From: Brugia malayi | Taxonomy: Eukaryota; Nematoda; Chromadorea; Rhabditida; Onchocercidae | Assembly (NCBI RefSeq): GCF_000002995.4 | Contig: NW_025062476.1 | Coordinates: 1,371,501 to 1,435,500, forward strand | DNA: 64,000 nucleotides | Reading direction: 5' to 3' | Shown: one piece after another, positions 10,496 through 23,734 of the stretch | How positions within the stretch are numbered: the first letter of the stretch is position 1 | Layout: every line of letters begins with the position of its first letter | Notes under the pieces: generated by a model | What the model was told of the DNA's origin: nothing | What the model saw: the letters and a program-made list of their open reading frames with translations, nothing else | Databases searched by the model: none | Program-made: the position numbers and the translations under genes

Positions 10496-12780
10496 CTAAC
10501 GAGATTTTTTTTGGCAGATCTTTTTGTGTTTTTGCAGTCCATTCCTGTTGGTGAAGAATTTGTCACATCCCTTGCATTGAGGACGAGATTCATGCGTTTG
10601 CTTATGGTAGCGAAATGATGAACCATGGTCGAATATTTGCCCACAACTGGGCGCTTTGCATTCATAGATGAAGGGCTGACCGTGTGCTTTCCTATGTGTT
10701 ATATATTCCTTGCGACTTGTCGCAATCACAGCACACCCGGGATAGAGGCATTCGTAGCTTTTTCCACCTAAAAAACTCTTATAATATTTGTTTTTGCAAT
10801 TGCCATTCTGTTACAATGTTTGGCAACTAATTATGTAATCTGATTATCACTCCTTAGCACATCTCATTTCAAATAATTTTCATCCTAGAAGCCAAATTTT
10901 CTGTGTGTTTTTTCTTGTACATGCATTCTATTTCAAGCTGTCATATACTTCTAAAATTCTTTTAAATTTTCAAACTAACGAGATTTTATTTGGCAGAGTT
11001 TCCTATGTCTAAATAGTGCATTTATGCTACTGAAGAATTTGCCGCAACACTCGCACTGAGGATTAGATTCATGCGTTTGCTTGTGAGTATGAAGTGTTGA
11101 ATCATGGTTGAATATTCGCCCACAACCGGCCACTCTGCATTCATAGATGAAGGGCTGACCGTGTGTTTTCCTATGTGTTATATATTCGTTACGACTTTTC
11201 GTGACCATAGCACATCCGGGATAAAGGCATTCATACCTTTGTTCGTCTGAATTGATATTTTATTATGGAGTTTAGCAGCTAATTAAGTATTCTGATAAAC
11301 CATAAAAACATCGTTGCTATGAAATAATCTTACCACATCTCGTTTCAAATAATTTAGATCACAAAAAGCTGTACAATTATCTTCACTTATAATTGAACAA
11401 AAAGTGTAATTGTAAGTTTTTCGTTTGTTTTGTAAGTTTTTCATTTGTCTCATCGCTCACAAATCATAGCACATTTTATGCGTATTCCATTTCAGGTTGA
11501 TATATGTGTTCTGTTAAATTTACAAACTAACGAGATTTTTTTTGGCAGAGCCACTCGTGTTTACGCAGTGCATTCCTATTGACGAGGAATTTGCCACAAT
11601 CCTTGCACTGAGGACGAGGTTCATGCGTCTGTATGTGATTGTAAAATGATGATTCATGGTCAAATATTCGCCCACAACCGGACACTTTGCATTCATAGAT
11701 GAAGGGCTGACTGTGTGTTTTCCTATGTGTTAGATATTCTTTGTGATTTTTCGTGGTCACAGTACACCCGCGATAATGACAAGTATAATTTTTCTTATCT
11801 GAAAAATTCTTGTCAAAGCATTTTGCAATCAGTAGTCCATTACACCATTTGGCACTTAAATAATGTGAGAAATCATATAAATATCATCGCTATAAAAAAA
11901 TATCACATTGCATTTTGAATAACTTAGGTAAAAGGTAGTTCTTTACTTACCTTCTCATATTTTGAAGCCAAAGTCATACTTTGAATGTCACCTCTTCAAT
12001 TTCATGCGAATAATGAAAGCAAAGAACTATTAGAACGAAAAGTTGTTATGCAATGTGTCATTACCTGTTTCTGATTCTTTATAGGTATTTTCCTTGTAAT
12101 CGAGGATATTCAAGTAATCTGAATGCTTATTGTCGATGTTGCTCTGTTCAGCAGTTGCACTTTGACTGGAAGTGTTATCTGAGGAAAGAGTAAGCTGGTG
12201 AAAATAAATCGGAACGGCATTTTGTTGTGAGCCAGGTAAGTGCATATATGTGATAATATCATCGCTGTTGAGATTAAGTGAGGAAGAAGTTTCATTCTGA
12301 GCATCTAAATAACTCAAATTACAAGAAGTTGTGTTTATCTTTTCATATATCTAAAGCAAAAGTCTCACCTATAATGGAAGGATATCGCACGTTATCATCA
12401 CTCGTTTTTAATTCTTCATTAGCATCTCTCCACAGATTCCTGTATGAGTCCATATCTGATAACTCCAAATTAGTGTGGCCATAGATATCGGAGAAGCCAG
12501 GATGAGGAGAATTTGTGATCTGATTAGTTTCAGATCCCGATTCTTCACTTCTTATATTCTCAGTTTCACTCAACTGAGCGAAATCAATGAACTGCGAAGG
12601 ATCCAACGGAAATTCTGAGCTAAACAATGGCTCAAAATTGTTGTAATCGAAGATATCAAGGCTATCTGAGATGCCAGAAAAAGGGTCGATATTAGGTAGA
12701 TTGGAAGTTTCATTATCAGAAGCGATGCATAGTAGAAGATTGAACCAAGTGATGGGTGTCATAAATTTATTGAAGAACAT
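10496..12780 (-). CDS. G2: signal-peptide-like multi-C2H2 zinc-finger protein (5 exons, minus strand)
   Basis: Reading on the minus strand: exon 1 12780-12369, exon 2 12304-12065, cassettes 11798-11532, 11246-10980 and 10767-10496; about 485 residues. Exon 1 is 45 nt shorter than in G1 because of in-frame deletions: it lacks the TANEVITNN stretch and has IFDYNNFEPLF in place of FLDYLNFEPLF. The leader differs by a Lys (MFFNKFMTPITW), which gives the n-region a positive charge. Intron 1 is 64 bp with donor G|GTGAGA and acceptor TTATTTAG. All three cassettes keep their metal ligands. Finger-1 helices are NHKEYLT, SRNEYIT and SRKEYIT; the last cassette has finger 2 HGSSFRY. It is convergent with G1 (tail to tail) and divergent from G3. 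It is nearly identical to G8 over its full length at a constant spacing of 36,878 bp. Confidence 0.8.
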
Positions 12781-15700
12781 GGTGAAACACAATTTTGTGA
12801 GATGACAGAAATGCTCAAATGGAAGCTTTTTATTTCAGATTGCTTGGAATTAAAGACCAAAGGTGAAACAGTTGTTTTAATATTTTTTCCCTTTCATTCT
12901 CGCTTTCTTCTCCACCATTGGTAGTTTATGAAGTCTGTAAATGTTCTTTTGAAACTCGATGGAAGTGCTGCAGTAGCGTGTTCTACCATTTCAGTAATAC
13001 ATGTACACTGGGTGACACCACAAGAAATGGTATTCTGATGCATTTAATAAAATACATATCACTAATAATATCACTGATAGAACTTCATTGGATCACTTGA
13101 AATTTGATAAATATTGCTTATTGACATACATCCATAACTATTCCTACTATTATAAAAAAAATTTCAACATAAGCTGAAGCGGTATTTGATATTTGAAAGG
13201 ATGGAGCAAATTTCAAAAAAAAAAGTTTGGTTGACATTTGCATAAAGGAAACTAATGAATAGCTGGAATTAAATGTCATTGAAATATTTAATCTGTGCAG
13301 TATATAATGATCCTGTCTACTTTGTTTAATAAAATATTGTATATTGAATGGTAAATAAAATATTGAATGAATTATTTGCATGTTGTAAAAATTTTAGGTT
13401 TTAAATTTTGGTGACATCAATTAACTGACAACTGGAAATATATTGGTTTACTTCCGATGTTTATTCTTAACTATTGTTTACCATCTTACTCATATTTTAA
13501 TTGATCATATCCAATTCTATCACAACATATGCAATAATTCACAATCGATCGAACTGTAGTAGGCATAATCCTCGGTCAGATCGGTCAGAAATGGAAAGTA
13601 ACACACAATGAATTGATAGGAGATATGTGAAAACTTTAGTGTGAATGGGTGGTGGTCAATGCAGTGGTAATTAATAATGATTCTAACTAACCAGAAGTTT
13701 AAAACACCATTCTTTTCATTTTAATCTCTGCCTTTCTTCAAATTAATTCAGCAACTCAAATAATGAATCAGCAAGGTAAAGAAGTTTTCAAGCAAGTGAT
13801 AGAAGTAATTGCACAAAATCAAAATGCATGAATGGAAATTGATGAATAGTTGGAATCAAATATCAGTAGGTGATGAAATGTTTAATCTATACAGTATTGA
13901 ATAATCCTAATTGCGTTTCTTAAAAAAATATTGCTACTGAATTATTTGCACATTATGGAAATTTTAGATTTTAAATGTCAGTTGATTGACAGTTACAACC
14001 TTTTTACGAAAGTTAATCAGTTTTTTTAATCAAGTTAATCAGCACAAAATTTAATTTCGATAAATCTAGCATGAACTTTTGCGGTAAAATCCAGGTCTCA
14101 AATCAAAACAAAAATGTTTTTATAAGAGATCTTTTCTTTTTCTGTTCTGTTCTATTGTCGGTTATGATTTGTGACAAGTTTAATGAGTAAAAGGCTACGA
14201 ACTGATTTGCTTAATACTATAGTCCCAGGAAAATATTTCAACTACCCGAGAATTGGGATCACTTACTAATGATTCTTTTTCTTGTGACATTAATTGAATA
14301 TTGGACTTATTATTATTGAAGTGTAAGTGGAATTATTATTATTGCACAAAATTCAATAAATCTAACATGAACGTTTTGCGGTGAATGTCCGATCTCAAAT
14401 CAACTCCAAAAAATAGTTCAACTCCAGGGTAGAGGAGCAACAAATATAGTCAACAAATATAGTTGATAGCATGAGAGCAACAAATATAGTTGACAGCATG
14501 ACATAATAATGAGTGCTAATGTGACTTTCAAGAAAGCAGTATACTATAAAATGGGAACAGTTAGCCGCGGGTTGCTTCTTATCCCTAATGTGAACTACCC
14601 GTGGATATAAAGCAAAAGCAGTAGTGCTGCCTAGGTTTTCCCCTTCTCCTATGGAAAGAACCATTCGATGATAATTCTAATGAAAAAGAAGAGATGGGGT
14701 CATGATTAGTGTTAGCCTATTTGCTGCTTCTATGAGTATTGCTCTATTGGCAATATTCCTACTAATATTTTATTGGATTATTTGATTCAAAAATTTACCG
14801 ACGATTTCCTTTTTTTAATATTTATGCATTATTCCACATAATTATAAAATTCTTTTTCACATTAAGAGTTTGCAAAGTACTAAAGCTAAAATTGATATAA
14901 AAATTCAATTCTGTATTAGCGATTTACAGGATTTTATTGATTCATTGCTGAATTTGTGATAAAAAATTTTTAAATCAATATTTCAGTAATAATTTATCAT
15001 TTTAAATTGATATTTCAAATAATTTATGACATTATTATTTTGCCATCAAAATATTGGCTGAAGATATAGCGCCAGGGAAAAATCACAAATAAATTCAAAT
15101 TTATATTATAATTCTTCAAAATTTCAAATTTGTAAATTACCTAATTTTCCGGAGTTCGGGTTTTTAATAAATTCATTGCTGAAATTAATTGAATATGATA
15201 CAAAATATTTGCAAGTACTAAAGCTAAAATGATATTAAAATTCAATTCTGTATTAGCGATTTTTTATTTATTGCCATATTTGTGATAAAAAATTTTAAAT
15301 TCTATTAAATCTGTTTATCTCTCGCAAATTTTAGGAAACTATTAAAACATTTATCACACATAATTCAAGCTATCATAACTAATTTATTTAATCACTATAT
15401 CACTCCAACTTTTTCTATTAATATATTTCACTAATTTTCTATTTATATTAATTAATCATTATTTTACAATGATTGAAAATTCTCAACTAAAACTTCTCAA
15501 AATACATAAAACTAAAGGATAAAAATATTGACTGATGAATTTTGCATACAACGAAATATGTAAATTTTAAGTCGTTTACAAATGTTAACTTTGTAAATAA
15601 CAAAAACAATCATAAATTAGCAATGATTAAAAGGCTTTAGAAAAATACTTCAAAAAGTCATCATCAATTTATTTTTAAACATTTTTTTAAAAAAAATTTC

Positions 15701-18244
15701 TCTCACTTTTAATGTTCACTATTAAGCAGGAAAAAATACACTAAATACTGTGATTTGCTATTTCATCAAGTGCTACTCGAAGAATTATTTTAAATGAGTA
15801 TTATCATAGAGTTTGCGACAATGACGGATTGAAGTAGTATAAATTAAGTAACAGAAGTAATAATTTTGTAATTGCATATTCTTACAATTATTTAAATGCG
15901 CTAATAAGCCTTGAAATTTTGCACAATTAATGGCTGTTTGAAATAAAAAAGTATAAAAAAACTTCAATTTATCAATTTATTGCAAAGGCATGGATGAAAA
16001 GGATTTGTCTTCCTTATCAATAATATTATGTTTTATAGCTAATTAACAGCTCGATTAGTTATTTGTAGTGTGGAATTCGTTATCAATATTTATGGAAGCA
16101 TATTATTATCAGAGTTTACAATGCAGTACCCGAAATTGCTAAAAGAGACTTATCATTCTTTCCTGATAAATTTATTTATTAATGATTGTCAATGAAAGTC
16201 AATTTTGATTTGAAAAACAGAAAAAGGCAAACTTGTGTATAAATTTCAAAGAATTGGAATTAATCTGAAATAAAACTTTTTAAGAATCTTTAAAAGAGAT
16301 ACACTATTAAGTGGGACGTGATTTAAATACGTCAATAATCTCTAAAAGAGGTAGATTTTATGAACTTCGATATTGACTTAAACACAATAAATAAAAATAA
16401 AGAATTAAAAACTTTTTTATCAAATACGGCAATAAATAAAAAATCGCTAACACATAATTGAATTTTAATATCATTTTAGCTTTAGTACCTTGCAAATATT
16501 TTGTATCATATTCAATTAATTTCAGCAGTGAATTTATCAAAAACCCAAATTCCGGAAAATTAGGTAGTTTAAAAATTTGAAATTTAAAGAATTATAACAT
16601 AAATCTGAACTTATTGGGAAATTTCACTAACGCTATACCTTCGGTCGAAATTTTCTTTTCATAGTAATGACAAAATTTATTTGAAATATTAATTTAAAAT
16701 GATAACTTATTACTGAAATGCGGAATTAAAATTTTTTTAACACAAATTCAGCAATAAATTAATAAATCAGAGTTAGATATGATCAATTAAAATGTGAATA
16801 AGATGGTAAGCAATAGCCATCAATAAATATAGGAAGTAAGCCAACATATTTCCACTTGTCAGTTAATTGATGTCACCAAAATTTAAAACCTAAAATTTTT
16901 ACAACATGCAAATAATTCATTCAATATTTTATTTACCACTCAATATACAATATTTAATTAAACAAAGTAGACAGGATTATTATATACTGCACAGATTAAA
17001 TATTTCAATAACATTTAATTCCAGCTATTCACCAGTTTCCTTTATGCAAATGTTACTCCATTTTATCAACCAAACTTTTTTTTGAAATTTGTTCCATCCT
17101 TTCAAATATCAAATACCGCTTCAGCTTATGTTGAAATTTTTTTTATAATAGTAGGAATAGTTATGGATGTATGTCAATAAGCAATATTTATCAAATTTCA
17201 AGTGATCAAATGAAGTTCTACCAGTGATATTATTAGTGGTATGTATAACAAACCATTTTATTAGTGGTATGTATAACAAACCATTATATATATTTTATCA
17301 TTATTAATTACCACTGCTTTGACCATCACCCATTCACACTAAAGTTTTCACATATCTCCTATCAATTCATTGTGTGTTACTTTCCATTTCTGACCGATCT
17401 GACCGAGGATTATGCCTACTACAGTTCGATCGATTGTGAATTATTGCATATGTTGAGATAGAATTGGATATGATCAATTAAAATATGAGTAAGATGGTAA
17501 ACAATAGTTAAGAATAAACATCGGAAGTAAACCAATATATTTCCAGTTGTCAGTTAATTGATGTCACCAAAATTTAAAACCTAAAATTTTTACAACATGC
17601 AAATAATTCATTCAATATTTTATTTACCATTCAATATACAATATTTTATTAAACAAAGTAGACAGGATCATTATATACTGCACAGATTAAATATTTCAAT
17701 GACATTTAATTCCAGCTATTCATTAGTTTCCTTTATGCAAATGTCAACCAAACTTTTTTTTTTGAAATTTGCTCCATCCTTTCAAATATCAAATACCGCT
17801 TCAGCTTATGTTGAAATTTTTTTATAATAGTAGGAATAGTTATGGATGTATGTCAATAAGCAATATTTATCAAATTTCAAGTGATCCAATGAAGTTCTAT
17901 CAGTGATATTATTAGTGGTATGTATTTTATTAAATGCATCAGAATCCCTTATTTTACGATGTCACTCAGTGTACACGTATTACTGAAATGGTAGAACACG
18001 CTACTGCAGCACTTCCATCGAGTTTCAAAAGAACATTTATAAACTTTATAAACCACAAATGGTGGAGAGGAAAGCAAGAATGAAAGGGAAAAAATATTAA
18101 AAACAATGAGGATTTGAAACTGTTTCACCTTTGATGTTTAACTTTTCATAACGATTAAAAACCTTTGATCTTTAAATCCAAGCAATCTGAAATAAAAAGC
18201 TTTCATTTCAGCATTTCTGTCATCTCACAAAATTGTGTTTCACC
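12781..18244. repeat. H spacer copy 2, with an extra inverted arm
   Basis: From 12844 it matches position 1 onward almost base for base. It is about 650 bp longer than the other H spacers. The extra part (about 17285-17935) is an inverted, nearly identical copy of about 13037-13690, inserted next to a 26-bp tandem duplication (TGGTATGTATAACAAACCAT) at about 17235-17285. G3 therefore has two tandem versions of the 5' flank. No coding region recognised. Confidence 0.72.
18206..18211 (+). promoter_or_regulatory. Candidate 3' splice acceptor upstream of the G3 start
   Basis: TTTCATTTCAG ends at 18211, 33 bp before the ATG. It fits a compact nematode-type acceptor, for either a 5' UTR intron or spliced-leader trans-splicing. 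At the same place G1, G2, G5, G6, G8, G9 and G10 read TTTGAG. Confidence 0.35.
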
Positions 18245-21132
18245 ATGTTCTTCAATATATTTATGACACCCATCACTTGGTTCAATCTTCTACTATGCAT
18301 CGCTTCTGATAATGAAACTTTCCATCTACCTAATTTCGACACTGCTAATGAAGTTATTACAAATAATACTTATTCTGACATCTCAGATACCTTTGAATTT
18401 CTCGATTACCTCAATTTTGAGCCAATGTTTAGCTCAGAATTTCCATCCGATCCTTCACAGTTCATTGATTTCGCTCAGTTGAGTGAAACTGAGGATATAA
18501 GCAGTGAAGAATCGAAATCTGAAACTAATCAGATCACAAATTCCCCTCATCTTGGCTTTTCCGATATCTATGATCCCTTTGGCCACACTAATTTGGAGTT
18601 ATCACTTAGCTCAGATATGGACACATATAGGAGTTTCTGGAGAGATGCTAATGAAGAATTAAAAATGAGTAATGATAACCTGCGATATCCTTCCATTAGA
18701 GGTGAGAGTTTTGTTTTAGATACATTTAAAGATAAATAAACATCTTGTAATTTGAGTTATTTAGATGCTCAGAATGAAACTTCTTCCTCACTTAATCTCA
18801 ACAGCGACGATATTATCACATATATGCACTTACCTGGCTCACAACAAAGTGCCATTTTTCACCAACTTGCTCTTTCCTCAGATGACACTTCCAGTCAAAG
18901 CGCAACTGGTGAACAGAGCAACATCGACAATAAGTACTCAGATTACTTGAATATCCTCGATTACAAGGAAAATGCCTATAAAGAATCAGAAACAGGTAAT
19001 GACACATTGCATAACAACTTTTCGTTCTAATTGTTCTTTGCTTTCATTATTCGCATGAAATTGAAGAGGTGACATTCAAAGTATGACTTTGGCTTCAAAA
19101 TATGAGAAGGTAAGTAAAGAACTACCTTTTACCTAAGTTATTCAAAATGCAATGTGATATTTTTTTATAGCGATGATATTTATATGATTTCTCACATTAT
19201 TTAAGTGCCAAATGGTGTAATGGACTACTGATTGCAAAATGCTTTGACAAGAATTTTTCAGATAAAAAAAATTATACTTGTTATTACCCGGGATGTACTG
19301 TGACCACGAAAAATCACAAAGAATATCTAACACATCGGAAAACACACAGTCAGCCCTTCATCTATGAATGCAAAGTGTCCGGTTGTGGACGAATATTTGA
19401 CCATGAATCATCATTTTACAATCACATACAGACGCATGAACCTCGTCCTCAGTGCGAGGATTGTGACAAAATCTTCACCAACAGGAATGCACTGCGAAAA
19501 CACAAGAGACTCTGCCAAAAAAAATCTTTCAGTATGTAAATTTAACAGAATTTCAAATACATGTATCATCCTGAAATGGAATGCGTGTGAAATATGATAC
19601 GAAACATTTGTGAGTGCTGAGTGACAACACAACGAAAAATTCACAATTACTGTTTTTGTTGTAACTATACTCAGAAATAATTAAACAATTTCTTGTGATC
19701 TAAATTATTTGAAATGGAATCTGGTAAGTTTATTTCATGGGAATGATATCTTTATGGTTTATCGCATAAGGAAATATCAATTCAGACGAACGAAGGTATG
19801 AATGCCTTTATCCTGGATGTGCTATGGTCACGAAAGCTCGCAAAGAATATGTAACACACAGGAAAACCCACGGTCAACCTTTCATCTATGAATGCAGAGT
19901 GCCTGGTTGTGGGCGGACATTCGACCATGAATCATCATTTTACAATCACATACAGACGCATGAACCTCTTTCTCAGTGCGAGGATTTCGGCAAATTCTTT
20001 AGTAGCATGAATGCACTATTTAGACATAAGAAACTCTGCCAGATAAAATCTCGTTAGTTTGAAAATTTAACAGCATTTTAGAAGTATATGACAGCTTAAA
20101 ATAGAATGCATGTACAAGAAAAAATACACAGAAAATTTGGCTTCTAGGATGAAAATTATTTGATGTAAATTATTTGAAATGAGATGTGCTAAGGAGTGAT
20201 ATTTTTATAAATAATCAGATTACATAATTAGTTGCCAAACATTGTAACAGAATGGCAATTGCAAAAACAAATATTATAAGAGTTTTTTAGGTGGAAAAAG
20301 CTACGAATGTCTTTATCCCGGGTGTGCTGTGATCCCGAAAAGTCGTAACGAATATGTGACACATAGAAAAACACACAGTCAGCCCTTCATCTATGAATGC
20401 AGAGCGCCCGGTTGTGGGCGAACATTCGACCATAGATCATCATTTTGCAACCATAAACAAACGCATGAACCTCATCCTCAGTGTGGGCGCTGTGGCAAAC
20501 TTTTCGTTAGCAGGAATGGACTGAATTATCATAAGAAGTGCTGCCCTACAAAATCTCGTTAGTTTGCAAATCTAGCAAAATTTTAAACACATATGTCAAC
20601 CTGGAATAGAGTGCCTGTGAAATCCATTATGAAATATCTGACAGCGAGTGTTGATGCAATGGAAAAATCACAATTACACATTTTGTTGTAACTATACTCG
20701 AAAATGATTAAGCAACTTCTTGTGATCTAAATTATTTGAAATGAATGTGATAAGATTATTTCATGAGAGTGATATTTTTATGGTTTATCACACTAGTCAA
20801 TTAGCTGCCAAAAACCATAATAAAATATCAATTGAAAAAACAAATATGTGAGATTTTCAGATGAACGATGCTATGAATGCCTTTATCCCGGATGTGCTAT
20901 GGTCACGAAAAGTTACAAGGAATATATAGCACATAGGAAAACACACGGTCAACCCTTCATCTATGAATGCAGAGTGCCTGATTGTGGACGAATATTCGAC
21001 CGTGATTCATCATTTTACAATCACATACAGACGCATGAACCTCGTCCTCAGTGCGAGCGCTGTGGCAAATTTTTCATTAGCAGGAATGGACTGAATTATC
21101 ATAAGAAGCGCTGCCCTACAAAATCTCGTTAG
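18245..21132 (+). CDS. G3: signal-peptide-like zinc-finger protein with four cassette exons
   Basis: Exons 18245-18701, 18765-18995, then cassettes 19262-19531, 19786-20052, 20291-20557 and 20861-21132; about 587 residues, with G5 the longest arrays here. Intron 1 is 63 bp. Exon 2 carries an in-frame 9-nt deletion relative to G1. The first cassette ends differently from most: A|GTATGT replaces C|GTTAGT and is 3 nt further on, so it stays in phase (270 nt); read without splicing it ends at a TAA six bases into the intron. The second cassette has lost a zinc ligand in finger 3 (CEDF instead of CEDC), so that finger probably cannot fold. The four cassettes start with four different boundary sequences (ATAAAAAA, ACGAACG, GTGGAAAAAGC, ATGAACGATGC), which serve as class labels for the other genes. 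The 5' flank has TTTCAG at 18206-18211, where most copies have TTTGAG. Confidence 0.8.
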
Positions 21133-21171
21133 TTTATAAATTTAGCAGAATTTTAATAGATATGTTAGCCT

Positions 21172-21215
21172 GAAATAGAATGCATGTAAAATGTGTTTCA
21201 CATGCATTCTATTTC
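21172..21215. repeat. Hairpin: 16-bp perfect arms, 12-nt loop
   Basis: Arms GAAATAGAATGCATGT (21172-21187) and its exact reverse complement (21200-21215) around a 12-nt loop, about 40 bp past the last stop of G3. The sequence GAAATAGAATGCATGT alone follows most cassettes, so this is a local inverted duplication of it. It could act near the 3' end of the transcript, but no function is shown. Confidence 0.65.
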
Positions 21216-21350
21216 GCGAAGCACTTGTGACCACAGAGTCACAGTACAAAATTCATTTGACGCGCTCGTTAGATGTCGCATATTTTCTTTTATACCGCTT
21301 ACTCGATGTGTAGTAGTTGCCCATGATCTAAGAACCAAATGCTTAAAAAG

Positions 21351-21625
21351 GTGTTGACAGTGGTGACAGTGATGCTTCAATATACATCAACGAACATTGA
21401 AAATATCAACAGAGAAACGAATGCTCCATTCGCTCTTCACCAAATTACTTTGTTTTTCTAATTCATGGAAAGTATGCAGAAAAACATATCATTTCATCCA
21501 CAAAGCCAAGCTACGATGAACTGCTAATCATTTCTTTTGGCGTTACAAAACAAGTAAAAATTTTCATTTCAGAAAATGTGACAGAATTTGAACATTCTTT
21601 GCAAGCATAAGAAAAGGAGTGTAGC
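21351..21625 (+). pseudogene. Decayed zinc-finger cassette downstream of G3
   Basis: Same relic in its D-spacer form (CTACGATGAACTGC in place of the CTGCCATGAACTGC of the T-spacer form). No intact finger ligands. Confidence 0.55.
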
Positions 21626-22479
21626 AATCGGACGTTTTCGAGACATCAGAATGCAGCTACCAATTTATAATTTCATTTTGTTATTGGATATTTAATATTT
21701 TATCGTCATTTATTATCTCATGAATATCATAAAAATGCATAAACATATAATTGACAATGAAATCTAAAATTTGAAGGCAAGCAATTAAATGCAACGCTCA
21801 ATAAAGGATTTATCATGCAAAAAGGTAACAAAAAAAAAAAAAAAAATAATTGATAGAGTATTTTTTTAATAATAGTTTTTAACAAAAGTGGGTAACACGA
21901 GAAGATTTTAAGCAAAAAAAATGGTTTTATAAGAAAAAAAAGTAAGCTAGTTGCAATTTAGTCTAAATCTTGATGTGCAAAATAAATGGTAGATAGTGTA
22001 ATGAAAGAACTTCCATCACATCACTGTTTCATCATAGCTTTTATTACTTGCAAAAGTTAACATTTGTAAACAGTTTAAAATTTATTTCGTTGTGTGCAAA
22101 ACTTGTTGAACATTCATAAACATTAATTTAGCATTACGTATTTCAAAAAATTTGAAATGAAAAAAATTCAAATGAAAATAATGTTCAAATATATAAGAAA
22201 TTGAAGTGATATAGTCTTCAGAGAATTTAATCATGATAGCTTAAAAATAATGCGTATTAAATGTCTTGATAGCTTCTTGAAATTTGTTTGGGAAGAATAG
22301 ATTTAATGGAAGAAATAATTAACCTAATTACAAGTGTAAACAATTTTAAAATTTGCAGGTGAGATTTTAACTCTATCCAGAATGTCTCGCAATTAAATGA
22401 GGTAATCAAATTAAAATTATTGAAATATTGATTTAAAAATTTTTTATCACAAATCCAGCTATGAATTAAAAAAGTTTTG

Positions 22480-22890
22480 TAAGTCGCTATTACAGAATTG
22501 AATTTTAATATCAATTTTAGCTTTAGTACCTTGCAAAATAATTTGATGATATCATATTCAGCTAATTACAGTAGTTTTTATTAAAAATACAAAATTTAAA
22601 GTGTTGGAAAGTTTGCCATACTGAAATTTTAAAGAATTATAACATTAATTTGAACTTATTTGGGAACTTCCCTGGCGCCATGTCTTCGATAGATATTTTG
22701 GTGGCAAAATTCTTCCCCTAATAATACCATAAATTATTTGAAACATCAATTTAAAATGATAAATTAATATTGAGATGCGAAATTGAAATTTTTTAAAAAC
22801 AAATCGTAGATCAACAAAATTCTGCGAGTCGCTAATACAGAATTGAATTTTTATATCAATTTTAGCTTTAGTACCTTGCAAACTCTTAAT
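22480..22890 (-). repeat. Roughly 340-bp dispersed repeat, tandem minus-oriented units
   Basis: Two unit starts (TAGCTTTAGTACCTTGCAAA on the plus strand) lie at about 22518 and 22862, 344 bp apart, giving the unit length. Repeated at 40700-41110. Confidence 0.5.
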
Positions 22891-23734
22891 GTGAAAAAGA
22901 ATTTCATATTTATGTAGAATAATGCATAAATATTAAAAAAAGTAAGGAAATGATTGGTAAATTTTTGAATCAAATAATCCAATAAAATATTAGTAGCAAT
23001 ATTGCCAATAGACAATACTCATGGAGGCAGTAAACAGGCTAATATATTTCCAGTTGTTAGTTAATTGATGTCACCAAAATTTAAAACCTAAAATTTTTAC
23101 AATATGCAAATAATTCATTCAATATTTTATGTACCACTCAATATACAATATTGCATTAAACAAAGTAAACAGGATTATTGAATACTGCACAGATTAAATA
23201 TTTCAATGACATTTAATTCCAGCTATTCACCAGTTTCTTTTATGCAAATGATACTCCATTTTATCAAACACACTATTAAAATTTGTCCCATTCTTTCAAA
23301 CATCAAACACCGTTTCAGCTTATGTTGAAATTCTTTCTCATAATAGCAGGAACAGTATGTGAAATGTATCTCAAAAACCAATAATTATCAAATTTAAAGT
23401 GATGCGTCTATCCAATGAAATTCTATCAGTGATATTATTAGTGGTATGTATAACAAACCATTTTAAATGCATCAGAATACCATTTCTTGTGGTGTCACCC
23501 AGTGTACATGTATTACTGAAATGGTAGAACACGCTACTGCAGCGCTTCCATCGAGTTTCAAAAGAACATTTATAAGCTTTACAATGCGGATTTAAAACTG
23601 TTTCAGCTTTGGTGTTTAATTTTTCACAATGCAAATTAAAAGCTATTTGAACCTTTGGTCTTTAATTCCAAGCAATCTGAAATAAAAAGCATCCATTTGA
23701 GCATTTCTGTCATCTCACAAAATTGTGTTTCACC

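Larger units (their letters stand above)
21133..23734. repeat. D spacer copy 1 (between tandem genes)
   Basis: Begins with a decayed cassette (21351-21625), continues like the left half of a T spacer but without the 582-bp insertion, then from about 22250 reads like the reverse complement of the H spacer (about 1870-2500), ending in a gene 5' flank. It contains two minus-oriented units of the roughly 340-bp repeat (about 22480-22890) and an A-run near 21829. No gene seen. Confidence 0.7.
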
